Assembly: GCA_022600695.1 (NCBI GenBank)
Contig: JAHZJY010000172.1
Coordinates: 1 to 25,470, forward strand
Direction: 5' to 3'
Source: Actinomycetes bacterium
GTDB taxonomy: Bacteria > Actinomycetota > Actinomycetes > Mycobacteriales > Mycobacteriaceae
DNA: 25,470 nucleotides
Positions 9,049-16,774 of this stretch are shown piece after piece. Each line of letters begins with the position of its first letter. Position 1 is the stretch's first letter. Under the pieces are notes generated by a model. The model ran no database searches. It was given only the letters and a program-made list of their open reading frames with translations, and was not told the DNA's origin. The position numbers and the translations under genes are program-made.

Positions 9049-9935
9049 CCGACGCGCACCCAAACCTCGCCATCGTCAACCCGCAACGGCAGCGCCTCGA
9101 GTTGGGCGCCGGGCGCGCTGAGACATTCCCCCGAACCGGCATCGAAGCAGAACCCGTGCCAAGGACAGGTCAGCGTGCCGTTGGCGACGTCGAGCACCGC
9201 GTTGTCAAGCGGCAGTGCTTCGTGGGCGCACTCGTTGCGGTAGGCCGAGAGTCGCTTTCCGACGTTGACGACGATCACCCCGATGGCCTCTCCCGCCACG
9301 GTGCTCGCCGTCGTGGGCGACAGGTCGTCGACCGGGAACTCCGCAGCCGAACCCAGCTTGGCCCAGCCCTCGGTGGACGGGGCGCCACCGCCTATCCGCA
9401 GGGATTCCACCGGGATCAGGGTGGGTGTCGGCTCGTTCGCCACCACCTCAACGGCATTGATCGCCGGAACATGCTGCACCAGAGCCTCTTCCACCAAGTT
9501 ACGCAGCGTTACCGAGGACATCGAGCAGCCGTTGCAGGCACCCTCCAACCGAACGAACGCGGTGCCGTCCTCCACCCGGACCAGCGCCACGTCGCCGCCG
9601 TGGCTGTGCAACTGCGGACGCACGGAGTCCAGAACCTGCCCGGCATGGGTGATCGGGTCGGGCCGGATGATGCCGTGCAGTGAGAGCAACAGACGCACTG
9701 CCGGGTCGTCGACGAGGTCAAACAGGACCGTTCGGGCGCCGTCGTCCGCCCGCATGGCCTGCACAATGGTCACCAGACCGGCCCGGTGAACGGCCTCGAC
9801 CGCCGCCTTCAGTTCCTCCGCCACCGCGCGAGCGGTAGGGTCGAGTTCGTCGAGAGCAGCCATCGCGTCATCGACCCGCTTGGCCAGCTCTTCGAAAGTC
9901 TCTTCGGCCGAGACTTTTTCAGATGTTTCAGTCAT
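9045..9935 (-). CDS. NifU-like/Rieske iron-sulfur fusion protein (HhyE-type)
   Basis: This 296-residue protein carries two iron-sulfur modules. Residues about 100-165 form a NifU C-terminal (Nfu) domain with GACNGCSMSS supplying C134 and C137. Residues about 188-296 form a Rieske domain with CAH (C236, H238) and CPWH (C257, H260), the four ligands of a [2Fe-2S] cluster. The first about 90 residues are helical and have no recognised domain. As I recall, related proteins in M. smegmatis (HucE/HhyE) have been linked to H2 uptake. The likely job is to carry electrons from the hydrogenase towards the quinone pool, or to help cluster assembly. Its ATG overlaps the TPR gene stop (ATGA). Confidence 0.9.
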   Translation of the reverse strand: MTETSEKVSAEETFEELAKRVDDAMAALDELDPTARAVAEELKAAVEAVHRAGLVTIVQAMRADDGARTVLFDLVDDPAVRLLLSLHGIIRPDPITHAGQVLDSVRPQLHSHGGDVALVRVEDGTAFVRLEGACNGCSMSSVTLRNLVEEALVQHVPAINAVEVVANEPTPTLIPVESLRIGGGAPSTEGWAKLGSAAEFPVDDLSPTTASTVAGEAIGVIVVNVGKRLSAYRNECAHEALPLDNAVLDVANGTLTCPWHGFCFDAGSGECLSAPGAQLEALPLRVDDGEVWVRVG

Positions 9936-11191
9936 CCTGCATCCTCTGTCGCGTCAGTACGGCTCAATGCCCCTTGCCGGGCGATTTCGTCGAGCACCCC
10001 TCGAACCGTCCGGACGGAATCGTGGTCGCCGAGTTCCTCGAACAGGAACCTCGCCTCATACAGTTTGGCTTTCGCCTGATCGAAGTCGCCGAGATGGGCG
10101 AGGACGTTGCCCTGGTTGGCCAGCACCCGGGCACGGCCCAGCGGATCGGTATCGCGATCCCGCGCCGCCAATACCGCCTCATACAGTTCAACCGCCTCCA
10201 CCAGATTGTCGGCCTGGTGACTCGACGGGGTGTAGACCAGCGAGTTGGCGAGATTGAGCTGCACGCTCGCCCACTGTTCCGGATAGTCCTCGGGGGTGTA
10301 CACCTTCAGCGCGGAGCGCAGCGACTGGGCGGCCACCCCCAGCCGCAACTGACTCGAGGCCTCGGTCATCGGCATAGTGAGGTAAGCGGTGGCGAGATTC
10401 GCGTGGGCGGAGGCCCACAGCAGCGGCGCCTCATCCCGCAGCACCAGCTGCAGCGCCGAATGGTAGTGCGGCACAGCCCGAACCAGCAGATCCAGCCGAT
10501 CTCCGGCCTGTTCGTGAAGTAACCCGGCCAGTGTCAGGTGCAGTTCCGCGCGGGCCAAGCGCAGGCCCTCTGAACCCTCCAGCGCCCGCAGCGCGCGTTC
10601 GAAGCGGGTACCCGCATCGTTGCCGCCGGCATCGGCGGAGATCGACGCCGATGCCCCCAGCAGCACACCGCGTAGCGGTTCGGAGACGCCGGCGGCCTGC
10701 TCGGCGGCCCGGTCCAGCGCGTCGATCGCGTCCGCCGCGTCGCCGGCGTCCAGGGCCGCGCCGGCCTGGCTCGAGAGCACCACCGCCGCCAATTCCCCGG
10801 TCGCCCCGGCAGCCTCGGGTGCGGTGTCGGTGCGGCCCAGCGCGAACAGCACCACATCCACCAGCACCCCGAATTCCCCTAGCAGTGGGCGTAGTTCGTC
10901 TGGATCCTCGGCGTCCGGATCCATCACGAAACGGTTGTACCGGCTGACCGGGTCGGATCCGGTCAGCTCCGCCAGAGCGCCGTCACGGTCACCGGCAAGG
11001 GCCAGCTGATGCACCCGCAGGGCAGCCGGCCAGTCCGGAGTCTGCCCGGCCAGCAGTGCCAGCCTCGCCGCCTCCGTGTCCGGCGAGGCGGGAACCAGCA
11101 GGTAGCCCACCGGCAGCGGGAAGGCGCCCAGCGGTTGCGGACGGACCGCGAGAACGGCCGGATCCATCAGGTCGGTCACAACACTCCTCAT
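9932..11191 (-). CDS. TPR-repeat protein of the hydrogenase cluster
   Basis: The protein is up to 419 residues and strongly helical. The C-terminal 200 residues contain TPR-like units, for example LLWASAHANLATAYLTMPM, QWASVQLNLANSLVYTPS and GRARVLANQGNVLAHLGDFDQAKAKLYEA. The N-terminal about 100 residues are not recognised. It probably acts as a protein-binding scaffold or chaperone for the hydrogenase or its iron-sulfur partner; this is inferred from fold and neighbours. The start is uncertain: ATG at 11191 has no ribosome site, while GTG at 11177-11179 follows AGGAG by only 4 bases. A tandem 18-bp repeat lies immediately upstream. Confidence 0.85.
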   Translation of the reverse strand: MRSVVTDLMDPAVLAVRPQPLGAFPLPVGYLLVPASPDTEAARLALLAGQTPDWPAALRVHQLALAGDRDGALAELTGSDPVSRYNRFVMDPDAEDPDELRPLLGEFGVLVDVVLFALGRTDTAPEAAGATGELAAVVLSSQAGAALDAGDAADAIDALDRAAEQAAGVSEPLRGVLLGASASISADAGGNDAGTRFERALRALEGSEGLRLARAELHLTLAGLLHEQAGDRLDLLVRAVPHYHSALQLVLRDEAPLLWASAHANLATAYLTMPMTEASSQLRLGVAAQSLRSALKVYTPEDYPEQWASVQLNLANSLVYTPSSHQADNLVEAVELYEAVLAARDRDTDPLGRARVLANQGNVLAHLGDFDQAKAKLYEARFLFEELGDHDSVRTVRGVLDEIARQGALSRTDATEDAG

Positions 11192-11192
11192 A

Positions 11193-11247
11193 GTTTCATC
11201 CTGGGAAGGGGTTTCATCCTGGGAAGGGGTTTCATCCCTGGGTGGGT
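11193..11247. repeat. 18-bp tandem repeat before the TPR gene
   Basis: Two perfect copies of gtttcatcctgggaaggg lie at 11193-11210 and 11211-11228, followed by a degenerate third copy to about 11247. Read on the minus strand each unit contains an ATG, and the array forms a 15-codon frame (MKPLPR twice, then MKL) whose TGA overlaps the first possible ATG of the TPR gene. It fills most of the 63-base gap between the small unknown gene and the TPR gene. Confidence 0.9.
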
Positions 11248-11254
11248 TGGTGTC

Positions 11255-11506
11255 TCATCCAAAACGAGGTCCGCGGATGTTGCGCTCGGCGGCGCGCCTG
11301 ATCAGGCCGGCCGAGATCTCGGCCCGCACCTTCGTGGCATGGGTATCGATGCGTTTGCGGACCACCCCGTCGGCGAACACCACCACGATTTCCACCGCCC
11401 ACCGCCCACGGTCGGCTACCACCACGGTCTGCACGTCGATCGCCTCGTCGGCGGAACTGTCCCGGCGCACCGCGGTCCGAGGCTGCTGATCATCGAATCT
11501 GGTCAT
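11255..11506 (-). CDS. small conserved-looking protein of the hydrogenase cluster
   Basis: This is an 83-residue protein (87 if ATG 11518 is used) that I do not recognise. It has a charged N-terminus (MTRFDDQQPRTAVRRDS), two likely strands (DVQTVVVADRGRWAVEIVVVFADG) and a basic C-terminal helix (KVRAEISAGLIRRAAERNIRGPRFG). There is no cysteine, so it is not an iron-sulfur protein, and no signal or membrane segment. It lies 12-24 bases after the maturation protease gene on the same strand, so it should be co-transcribed with the hydrogenase. A HypC- or HupF-like chaperone role is not supported, because the N-terminal Cys of those proteins is absent. Confidence 0.7.
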   Translation of the reverse strand: MTRFDDQQPRTAVRRDSSADEAIDVQTVVVADRGRWAVEIVVVFADGVVRKRIDTHATKVRAEISAGLIRRAAERNIRGPRFG

Positions 11507-11530
11507 CGAACCCCGCATGAAACACCGCGA

Positions 11531-12391
11531 TCACGAATCCAGCGGGATCCGCAGCACCTTGTGCTCATCATCCCAGAATGCCGGACGAATACCGGAGCGG
11601 AACCGGTCGCCGAGAACTTCCCGGACCAGCGCCGCCCGGTCCCCGGCCGGGTTGCGCTGTTTCAGCAGCAGCCCTCCGCTACTCGGCCCGCGCAGCGGGA
11701 ACAACCACAGCTGACCGTCACGGAGGACCGCCGCCAGGGCATCGGAGGGGAATCGGGTTGCGGCCAACGCGGCGTCCACCCGCAGATAACCGTTGTCGGT
11801 GATCTCCACGGATACCTCATCCTGCAACTGCGGCCTAAGCGGTGCCAGGTAGTCCCGCTCGATCAGCTCGATCACCTGTTCCATGGCGGTCCGGACCGGC
11901 TCGGACAGCTCGGCACCCAACTCAACCGAGGCCGCTTCGATGAGGAACACGGTGATATCGGTGGGGCAGGCCTCGCCCAATGCCCACCGGGCAAAGGCGA
12001 TTGCGTGGTCCCACCGGAACGAGTGGGTGTGCAGGCCCTCCAGCGGAGGCAGTTCACCGAGCTCTTCTCCCGGGACCCGATAGACCGTGCCCGGGGCGGC
12101 ACCGGCGTCCCCCTGGGTCAGACAGGCGTCGACGATCACCACCCGCTGGGCGCCGCGCATCTGAAACGCCACATCCATGCCGGCCGTGCCGCCGTCGACC
12201 AGCCGGCCTCCCTGCGGCACGCCGCGGTCCCACAGGTGGCGGATCAGGACCGGGCCGACACCGTCGTCACCACGCAGTAGGTTCCCGCAGCCGACGATCA
12301 ACGCAGCGCAGCCGGGCGGCTCGATATCGACAGCGGCGTCGGTATCGGAACCGCCGGGCTCGCTGCGGGATTCGGGTGCGTCTGAGGTCAC
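11531..12391 (-). CDS. hydrogenase maturation endopeptidase with extra C-terminal domain
   Basis: The protein has 286 residues. Residues about 28-185 match HybD/HupD-type endopeptidases, which remove the C-terminal tail of the large subunit after nickel insertion. The motif GCGNLLRGDDGVG (34-46) carries the first acidic metal ligand (D42/D43). D88 in VVIVDAC is the second, and a His in LHTHS (H121 or H123) the third. The family is usually about 150-165 residues. Here about 95 more residues follow (192-286), with LWLFPLRGPSSGGLLLKQRN and a C-terminal DDEHKVLRIPL; I do not recognise this part. GTG at 12389-12391 overlaps the hhyL TGA (GTGA), so translation is probably coupled to the subunit it processes. 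Confidence 0.9.
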   Translation of the reverse strand: MTSDAPESRSEPGGSDTDAAVDIEPPGCAALIVGCGNLLRGDDGVGPVLIRHLWDRGVPQGGRLVDGGTAGMDVAFQMRGAQRVVIVDACLTQGDAGAAPGTVYRVPGEELGELPPLEGLHTHSFRWDHAIAFARWALGEACPTDITVFLIEAASVELGAELSEPVRTAMEQVIELIERDYLAPLRPQLQDEVSVEITDNGYLRVDAALAATRFPSDALAAVLRDGQLWLFPLRGPSSGGLLLKQRNPAGDRAALVREVLGDRFRSGIRPAFWDDEHKVLRIPLDS

Positions 12392-13995
12392 ACCATGCCG
12401 TTGATGACGAACTTCGACAGCTCCTTGCCGCTCTTCCCGTCGTAGGCGTGCACGGTGCACACCAGGCAGGAGTCGAAGCTGCGCGCCACATGGCCCAGTT
12501 CCACGGGATCCTCCGGGTCCACGATCGGCGATCCGATGAACGCCTTCTCCATCGGGCCCAGAACCTCGTTACCGTCCCGCGGACCGATATTCCATGCGGT
12601 GGGGGTGACCACCTGGTAATTCTTGATCTTGTTGTTCTCGATGACGATCCAGTCCGCCAGCGACCCGCGGGCGGCCTCGGTGGCACCGAACCCCCTACCT
12701 TCGGCGTATTCGGTGGGTTTGGTGTAGAAGCTCTCTTTGAGGTCGAGCTGATCCAGCCACGACCGGACCCACTTGAAGTACTTTGGTGCCTCGTGCAGCC
12801 GGGCGAGCTGACGGGTCAGCACACTCGGACCGACCTTGTTGTAGATGTCCAGGAACAGCGGATCATTGTCCTGGTGCGCAGCGGCGTTAGGCCCGGCCGC
12901 CGCTATCCGGCGGGCAAGCGGACCGGTCTCCAGCGGAAGGTTACCCAGCCCATCGATCTCATAGCGGGGCGACTTGGCCCAGCTGTACTTACCCTGCTTC
13001 TTGGCCGCTTCCGGATCCAGCGGGATGGTCTCCCCCTCGAACGGGTGCAGCGGCCGGCTGCCCTCGTAGAACGCATGGGTGACATCCTCACGAACCCGCG
13101 CCTGGTCGAACTCGTGCCACTGCCCCCCGGCGAAGATGCCGCCGCGGCCGACCAGCGCCTTGTTGCGGCCATCGATGGTCGGGTTCGCGTACATCGCGGG
13201 ATCGAAGTAGGTACCCATGGCGAGGTAGTTGCCGACACCTTTGCCGAACTTGTCCAGCCCGATATCCAACGAGTAGCGGATGAAGAACCCGAGGTCGCTG
13301 TTGTACTGCGACTCGTTCTCGTCGACCCAGGCCAGGACGTCCTCCCAGGTCTTGTTCTCCAGCCAGCGGTCGACACTGCAGCCGAGCAGCTTGGACTCGA
13401 GCCAATTGTCCTTCCAGTTCTCCAGGATCGCGATCGCGCGGGTGACATCGGTCAGGGTCGCCGCACCCATCACGCCGCCGGGCACCATGAAGCTGGAGTG
13501 TGGCCACTGCCCACCGAAGATCGCATACACCTCGACCGGCTTCTGGGACAGCACCACACCGGGTTGGTAGCTGGTGCCGACGTACGGCGCGAACCGGCGC
13601 ACCGCCTCGTCATACATCGGTGATTTCGCGTAGTTCTTGTTCACCAGGTCGATGGCGAACAGCGCGTAGAAGTAGCGCGGAATCGACTGCAGCGTTTCGC
13701 AGGCCTGGGCGATATTGCGCACCAGCGTGGCGTTGGCCGGCATATGGGTGCGCCAGGCGGTGTCCAGCGCATAGGCCGACTTGTACAGGTGGCTGCCGCC
13801 GCAGATACCGCAGATGCGCGGACAAACGATGAGGCCGGCCTGCGGGTCCTTACCCCGCAGGATGATCTCGAATCCGCGGAACATCGCGGCTTCGGTCCAG
13901 GCCGAGGTGACGACACCGTCCTCAATGGTGACTCGGACGTCGAGGTCGCCCTCGACCCTTCCGAGTGGGCTGACGTGGAGATCGAGCGCGGTCAT
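12388..13995 (-). CDS. hhyL: [NiFe]-hydrogenase large subunit, group 1h type
   Basis: This 535-residue catalytic subunit carries the NiFe(CN)2CO site that splits H2. The four nickel-binding cysteines are in RICGIC (C62, C65) and DSCLVC (C510, C513). The second motif has Ser where most [NiFe] enzymes have Pro (DPCxxC), as in actinobacterial-type group 1h enzymes. H516 marks the expected cleavage point; the 19-residue tail beyond it should be removed by the neighbouring endopeptidase. ATG at 13995 is chosen because AAAGGA lies just upstream and the protein begins at the conserved LHVSPLGRVEGD. The gene starts 44 bases after hhyS. Assignment to 1h rests on motif resemblance and the accessory genes. 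Confidence 0.95.
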   Translation of the reverse strand: MTALDLHVSPLGRVEGDLDVRVTIEDGVVTSAWTEAAMFRGFEIILRGKDPQAGLIVCPRICGICGGSHLYKSAYALDTAWRTHMPANATLVRNIAQACETLQSIPRYFYALFAIDLVNKNYAKSPMYDEAVRRFAPYVGTSYQPGVVLSQKPVEVYAIFGGQWPHSSFMVPGGVMGAATLTDVTRAIAILENWKDNWLESKLLGCSVDRWLENKTWEDVLAWVDENESQYNSDLGFFIRYSLDIGLDKFGKGVGNYLAMGTYFDPAMYANPTIDGRNKALVGRGGIFAGGQWHEFDQARVREDVTHAFYEGSRPLHPFEGETIPLDPEAAKKQGKYSWAKSPRYEIDGLGNLPLETGPLARRIAAAGPNAAAHQDNDPLFLDIYNKVGPSVLTRQLARLHEAPKYFKWVRSWLDQLDLKESFYTKPTEYAEGRGFGATEAARGSLADWIVIENNKIKNYQVVTPTAWNIGPRDGNEVLGPMEKAFIGSPIVDPEDPVELGHVARSFDSCLVCTVHAYDGKSGKELSKFVINGMV

Positions 13996-14039
13996 GGAAG
14001 TCCTTTCAGAGCAATCTCTCAGCGGGGCAGTCAGGATGG

Positions 14040-15011
14040 CTAGACCACGAACATGTCCTCTTTGGACCAGGCCGGTGCGGCCACCCGGGCCGCCGCGGCT
14101 GCGGCCATATAGGACAGCTTCTTGGTGCCGGTCCCGGTTTCCTTCGGGATGACGCCGGCGACCTTCTGGGTCTTGAACACCGTCCCCGGGGCGAGGTCGA
14201 AGTGCGGAAACTCCGGCTCGGTGCAGCCGTAGCAAGGTTGACCTGCCCGCGTCTTCGATGACTGGCGGTTCCACAGGATGCGGTTACACGGCGAGTGGGT
14301 CATCGGCCCGCGGCAGCCGAACTCGTAGAACAGGCAGCCGGTCCGGGTGCCCTCGCCGAAGGACAGCGTCGACTGTTTGTACTCGTAGAACTGGACCCGG
14401 GTGCAGCCGGTCTGGGTGAACGTCTTGAAGAACGTCTCGGGTCGCTGTAGTTCGTCGAGCGCGATATCGCTGGTTCGCCCGGTGGCCAACGCCACGAGGA
14501 TCTGGGTGATCCAGTCAGGGTGAGCGGGGCAGCCCGGGATGTTGATGACGGGCAGGCCGGCCTTGGATCTGAAGTCCGGGCCGAGGAAGCCGCCCTTGGC
14601 GCGCTTGTGGAACTGCAGTCCCGTCGAGCCGGACGGGTTCGGCTCCATCGCCGGGATGCCGCCCCAGCAGGCGCAATCGCCGATCGCGACGACGATCCCG
14701 GCCTGGGATGCCAGTTCGGTCACCCACTCCTTCATCGGCCGGTCGGCGAACATGTCCATCCGGCCGGTCCCGTTCGGCGCCTCGATCACCGAGCCCTCGA
14801 ACACGAACACGTCCATCTGACGGGCGCCGGTGGCGCAGTCGGTGAACAACTTCTGAGCGTGCTTGCCCAGTTCCATTCCGAGGGAGGGGTGCCAGATGAC
14901 GTCGAGGCCGAAGTCCACGATCAGATCGACGACATTGGGCTCATCTGCGTTGAGAAATGACATCGTGTTGCCACTGCACGCCCCTCCCTGGAACCACAGA
15001 ACCGAAGCCAT
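14040..15011 (-). CDS. hhyS: [NiFe]-hydrogenase small subunit, group 1h type
   Basis: This 323-residue electron-transfer subunit relays electrons through iron-sulfur clusters. It has no Tat leader: it starts MASVLWFQGGACSGNT, so the enzyme should stay on the cytoplasmic side. The usual proximal CxxC is reduced to C12 with N15 in the second place. Other candidate proximal ligands are C113 (GDCACWGG) and C161 (IPGCPAHPDW), with an Asp possibly serving as the fourth, as reported for the Ralstonia actinobacterial-type enzyme. The remaining clusters can use C203, C226, C233, C242, C260 and C263. ATG 15011 follows AGAGGAG by 7 bases. It is the first gene of the eight-gene cluster. Confidence 0.95.
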   Translation of the reverse strand: MASVLWFQGGACSGNTMSFLNADEPNVVDLIVDFGLDVIWHPSLGMELGKHAQKLFTDCATGARQMDVFVFEGSVIEAPNGTGRMDMFADRPMKEWVTELASQAGIVVAIGDCACWGGIPAMEPNPSGSTGLQFHKRAKGGFLGPDFRSKAGLPVINIPGCPAHPDWITQILVALATGRTSDIALDELQRPETFFKTFTQTGCTRVQFYEYKQSTLSFGEGTRTGCLFYEFGCRGPMTHSPCNRILWNRQSSKTRAGQPCYGCTEPEFPHFDLAPGTVFKTQKVAGVIPKETGTGTKKLSYMAAAAAARVAAPAWSKEDMFVV

Positions 15012-15218
15012 GGACGAACTCCTCTCACTATCGCCCCGGGGCGACGCCGAGTTCGCGGGACGAAAACAGGGACGCGAAATGCGCGCATTGTCAGCGTCTC
15101 CGACCCTACCGGCGCGACCGCCGATCGGGAACGAATTCCTCAGCCGAAACGCGCCGGAAATATGACGGATTCGACGCGAGGCCGCGGAGCGGCCACCACC
15201 GCGCACTGAGCGCCGGCG
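15012..15218 (-). promoter_or_regulatory. hydrogenase operon control region
   Basis: This 207-base spacer holds no gene. On the minus strand a candidate -10 box TAGGGT lies at 15103-15108, without a good -35 box. Two perfect palindromes lie between it and the hhyS start: AATGCGCGCATT at 15078-15089 and TCGCCCCGGGGCGA at 15031-15044. Either could bind a dimeric regulator. Group 1h hydrogenases are typically induced in stationary phase or carbon limitation, so a repressor or activator site is expected, but I cannot name one. The AGAGGAG ribosome site for hhyS is at 15019-15025. Confidence 0.45.
15180..15194 (-). terminator. GC-rich hairpin downstream of gatB
   Basis: GGCCGC and GCGGCC form a 6-bp stem with a 3-base loop, about 25 bases past the gatB stop codon. 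A 12-bp palindrome AGCGCCGGCGCT spans the stop itself (15209-15220). There is no U-tract. This could help end gatB transcription before the hydrogenase promoter, but GC-rich hairpins are common in this genome type. Confidence 0.3.
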
Positions 15219-16730
15219 CTAACCGTCCTGGCCGCACGCTGCCAGGACGATTTCCCGGACCCGGGCGGCGTCGGCCTGGCCCTTCGTGGCCTTCATCACC
15301 GCGCCCACGATCGCTCCGGCCGCCGCCACCTTGCCACCGCGGATTTTCCCGGCGATATCCGGGCTGGCTGCCAGCGCCTCGTCGACGGCGGCCTGAATCA
15401 GCGAATCGTCGCGCACCAGCGCCAGGCCCCGGTCGGTCATGACCTGCTCGGGCTCACCCTCGCCGGCCAGCACCCCCTCGACGACCTGGCGCGCCAGCTT
15501 ATTGGACAGCGCGCCCTCCTCGACCAGGGTGATGATGGCGGCAACCTGGGCCGGGGTGATCGCCAGCGCGTCAAGCTCAAGTCCGCTTTCATTGGCTTTC
15601 TGCACCAGGAAGTTGCCCCACCAGGCGCGGGCCGCCTCGCTGGATGCCCCATGGCCGACGGTGGCCGCCACCAATTCGACAGCGCCGGCGTTGACCAGGT
15701 CGCGCATCACCTCGTCGGAGACCCCCCACTGCTGCTGAGTTCGCCTGCGCGACAGCCATGGAAGCTCGGGGATCGTGTCACGCAGCCGGGCCACCATCTC
15801 GGCACTCGGGGCGACCGGCTCGAGGTCCGGCTCCGGGAAGTAGCGGTAGTCCTCGGCGGTCTCCTTGTCACGACCCGGTGAGGTGTGGCCGTCCTCGTGA
15901 AAGTGCCGGGTCTCCTGGTGGATCGACCCGCCGGCGGCCAGTATCGCCGCCTGACGACGCATCTCGTAGCGAACCGCGACCTCGACGCTTTTCAGTGAGT
16001 TGACGTTCTTGGTTTCGGTCCGGGTTCCGAACTCGCCACGGCCGATCGGCCGCAGCGACACGTTGGCGTCGCAGCGCAGCGAACCCTGATCCATCCGCAC
16101 ATCCGAAACACCCAAGCCGCGCAACAGGTCCCGCAGTGCGGCGACATAGGCGCGGGCCACCTGCGGCGCGTGCTCCCCGGCACCCTCGACCGGCTTGGTG
16201 ACGATCTCGATCAGCGGGACACCGGCCCGGTTGAAATCCAGCAGCGAGTTGGTGGCACCGTGAATGCGGCCGGTCTCGCTGCCGATATGGGTCAACTTGC
16301 CGGTGTCCTCCTCCATGTGCGCCCGTTCGATATCGATCCGGACGGTGGTGCCGTCCTCCAACGGCACATCGAGGAAGCCGTTGAACGCGATCGGCTCGTC
16401 GTATTGGGAGATCTGGTAGTTCTTCGGCATATCCGGATAGAAGTAGTTCTTCCGGGCGAATCGACTCCAGGGCGCAATCTCGCAGTTCAGCGCCAACCCG
16501 ATCCGAATGGCCGACTCGACGGCGACCGCGTTCAAGGTGGGCAGCGCGCCGGGCAGAGCCAGGCACACCGGGCACACCTGAGTGTTCGGTTCGGCACCGA
16601 AGGTCGTCGCACAGCCGCAGAACATCTTGGTGGCCGTGGACAACTCGACGTGCACTTCCAGGCCGAGTACCGGGTCGAACCGCGCTACGACATCGTCGTA
16701 GTCCATCAGGTCGGCGGTGGTCGTCGTCAT
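15219..16730 (-). CDS. gatB: Asp-tRNA(Asn)/Glu-tRNA(Gln) amidotransferase subunit B
   Basis: GatB recognises misacylated Glu-tRNA(Gln) or Asp-tRNA(Asn) and activates the acyl group with ATP, while GatA supplies ammonia. The protein is 503 residues, the normal size. The opening GLEVHVEL, the zinc-site cysteines in MFCGC and [10 protein letters not shown], and the kinase-like segment [16 protein letters not shown] are all present. The C-terminal about 150 residues form the helical tail and YqeY-like domain, ending [13 protein letters not shown]. The ATG at 16730 is chosen because the conserved N-terminus begins there; the frame is open further upstream but reads through the cutinase gene. It is separated from gatC-gatA by pfkA and the cutinase gene. 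Confidence 0.97.
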   Translation of the reverse strand: MTTTTADLMDYDDVVARFDPVLGLEVHVELSTATKMFCGCATTFGAEPNTQVCPVCLALPGALPTLNAVAVESAIRIGLALNCEIAPWSRFARKNYFYPDMPKNYQISQYDEPIAFNGFLDVPLEDGTTVRIDIERAHMEEDTGKLTHIGSETGRIHGATNSLLDFNRAGVPLIEIVTKPVEGAGEHAPQVARAYVAALRDLLRGLGVSDVRMDQGSLRCDANVSLRPIGRGEFGTRTETKNVNSLKSVEVAVRYEMRRQAAILAAGGSIHQETRHFHEDGHTSPGRDKETAEDYRYFPEPDLEPVAPSAEMVARLRDTIPELPWLSRRRTQQQWGVSDEVMRDLVNAGAVELVAATVGHGASSEAARAWWGNFLVQKANESGLELDALAITPAQVAAIITLVEEGALSNKLARQVVEGVLAGEGEPEQVMTDRGLALVRDDSLIQAAVDEALAASPDIAGKIRGGKVAAAGAIVGAVMKATKGQADAARVREIVLAACGQDG

Positions 16731-16774
16731 AGACGCCGATCCTAGTGGGTCACCGTCCGCGACCTCACCCTCGT

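Noticed and set aside
11980..13623. 547-codon open frame on the plus strand
   Set aside because: It is antisense to hhyL and the protease gene; codon bias of the real genes keeps the opposite frame open.
13996..14274. N-terminal extension of hhyL to 14274
   Set aside because: It reads through hhyS in another frame; AAAGGA and the conserved N-terminus place the start at 13995.
7016..15011. Search for hypA-F cofactor-assembly genes within the hydrogenase cluster
   Set aside because: None is present; only the endopeptidase is a recognisable maturation factor.
15012..15206. Upstream extension of hhyS that might encode a Tat signal
   Set aside because: It contains basic residues but no RRxFxK motif with a hydrophobic core, and AGAGGAG supports ATG 15011.
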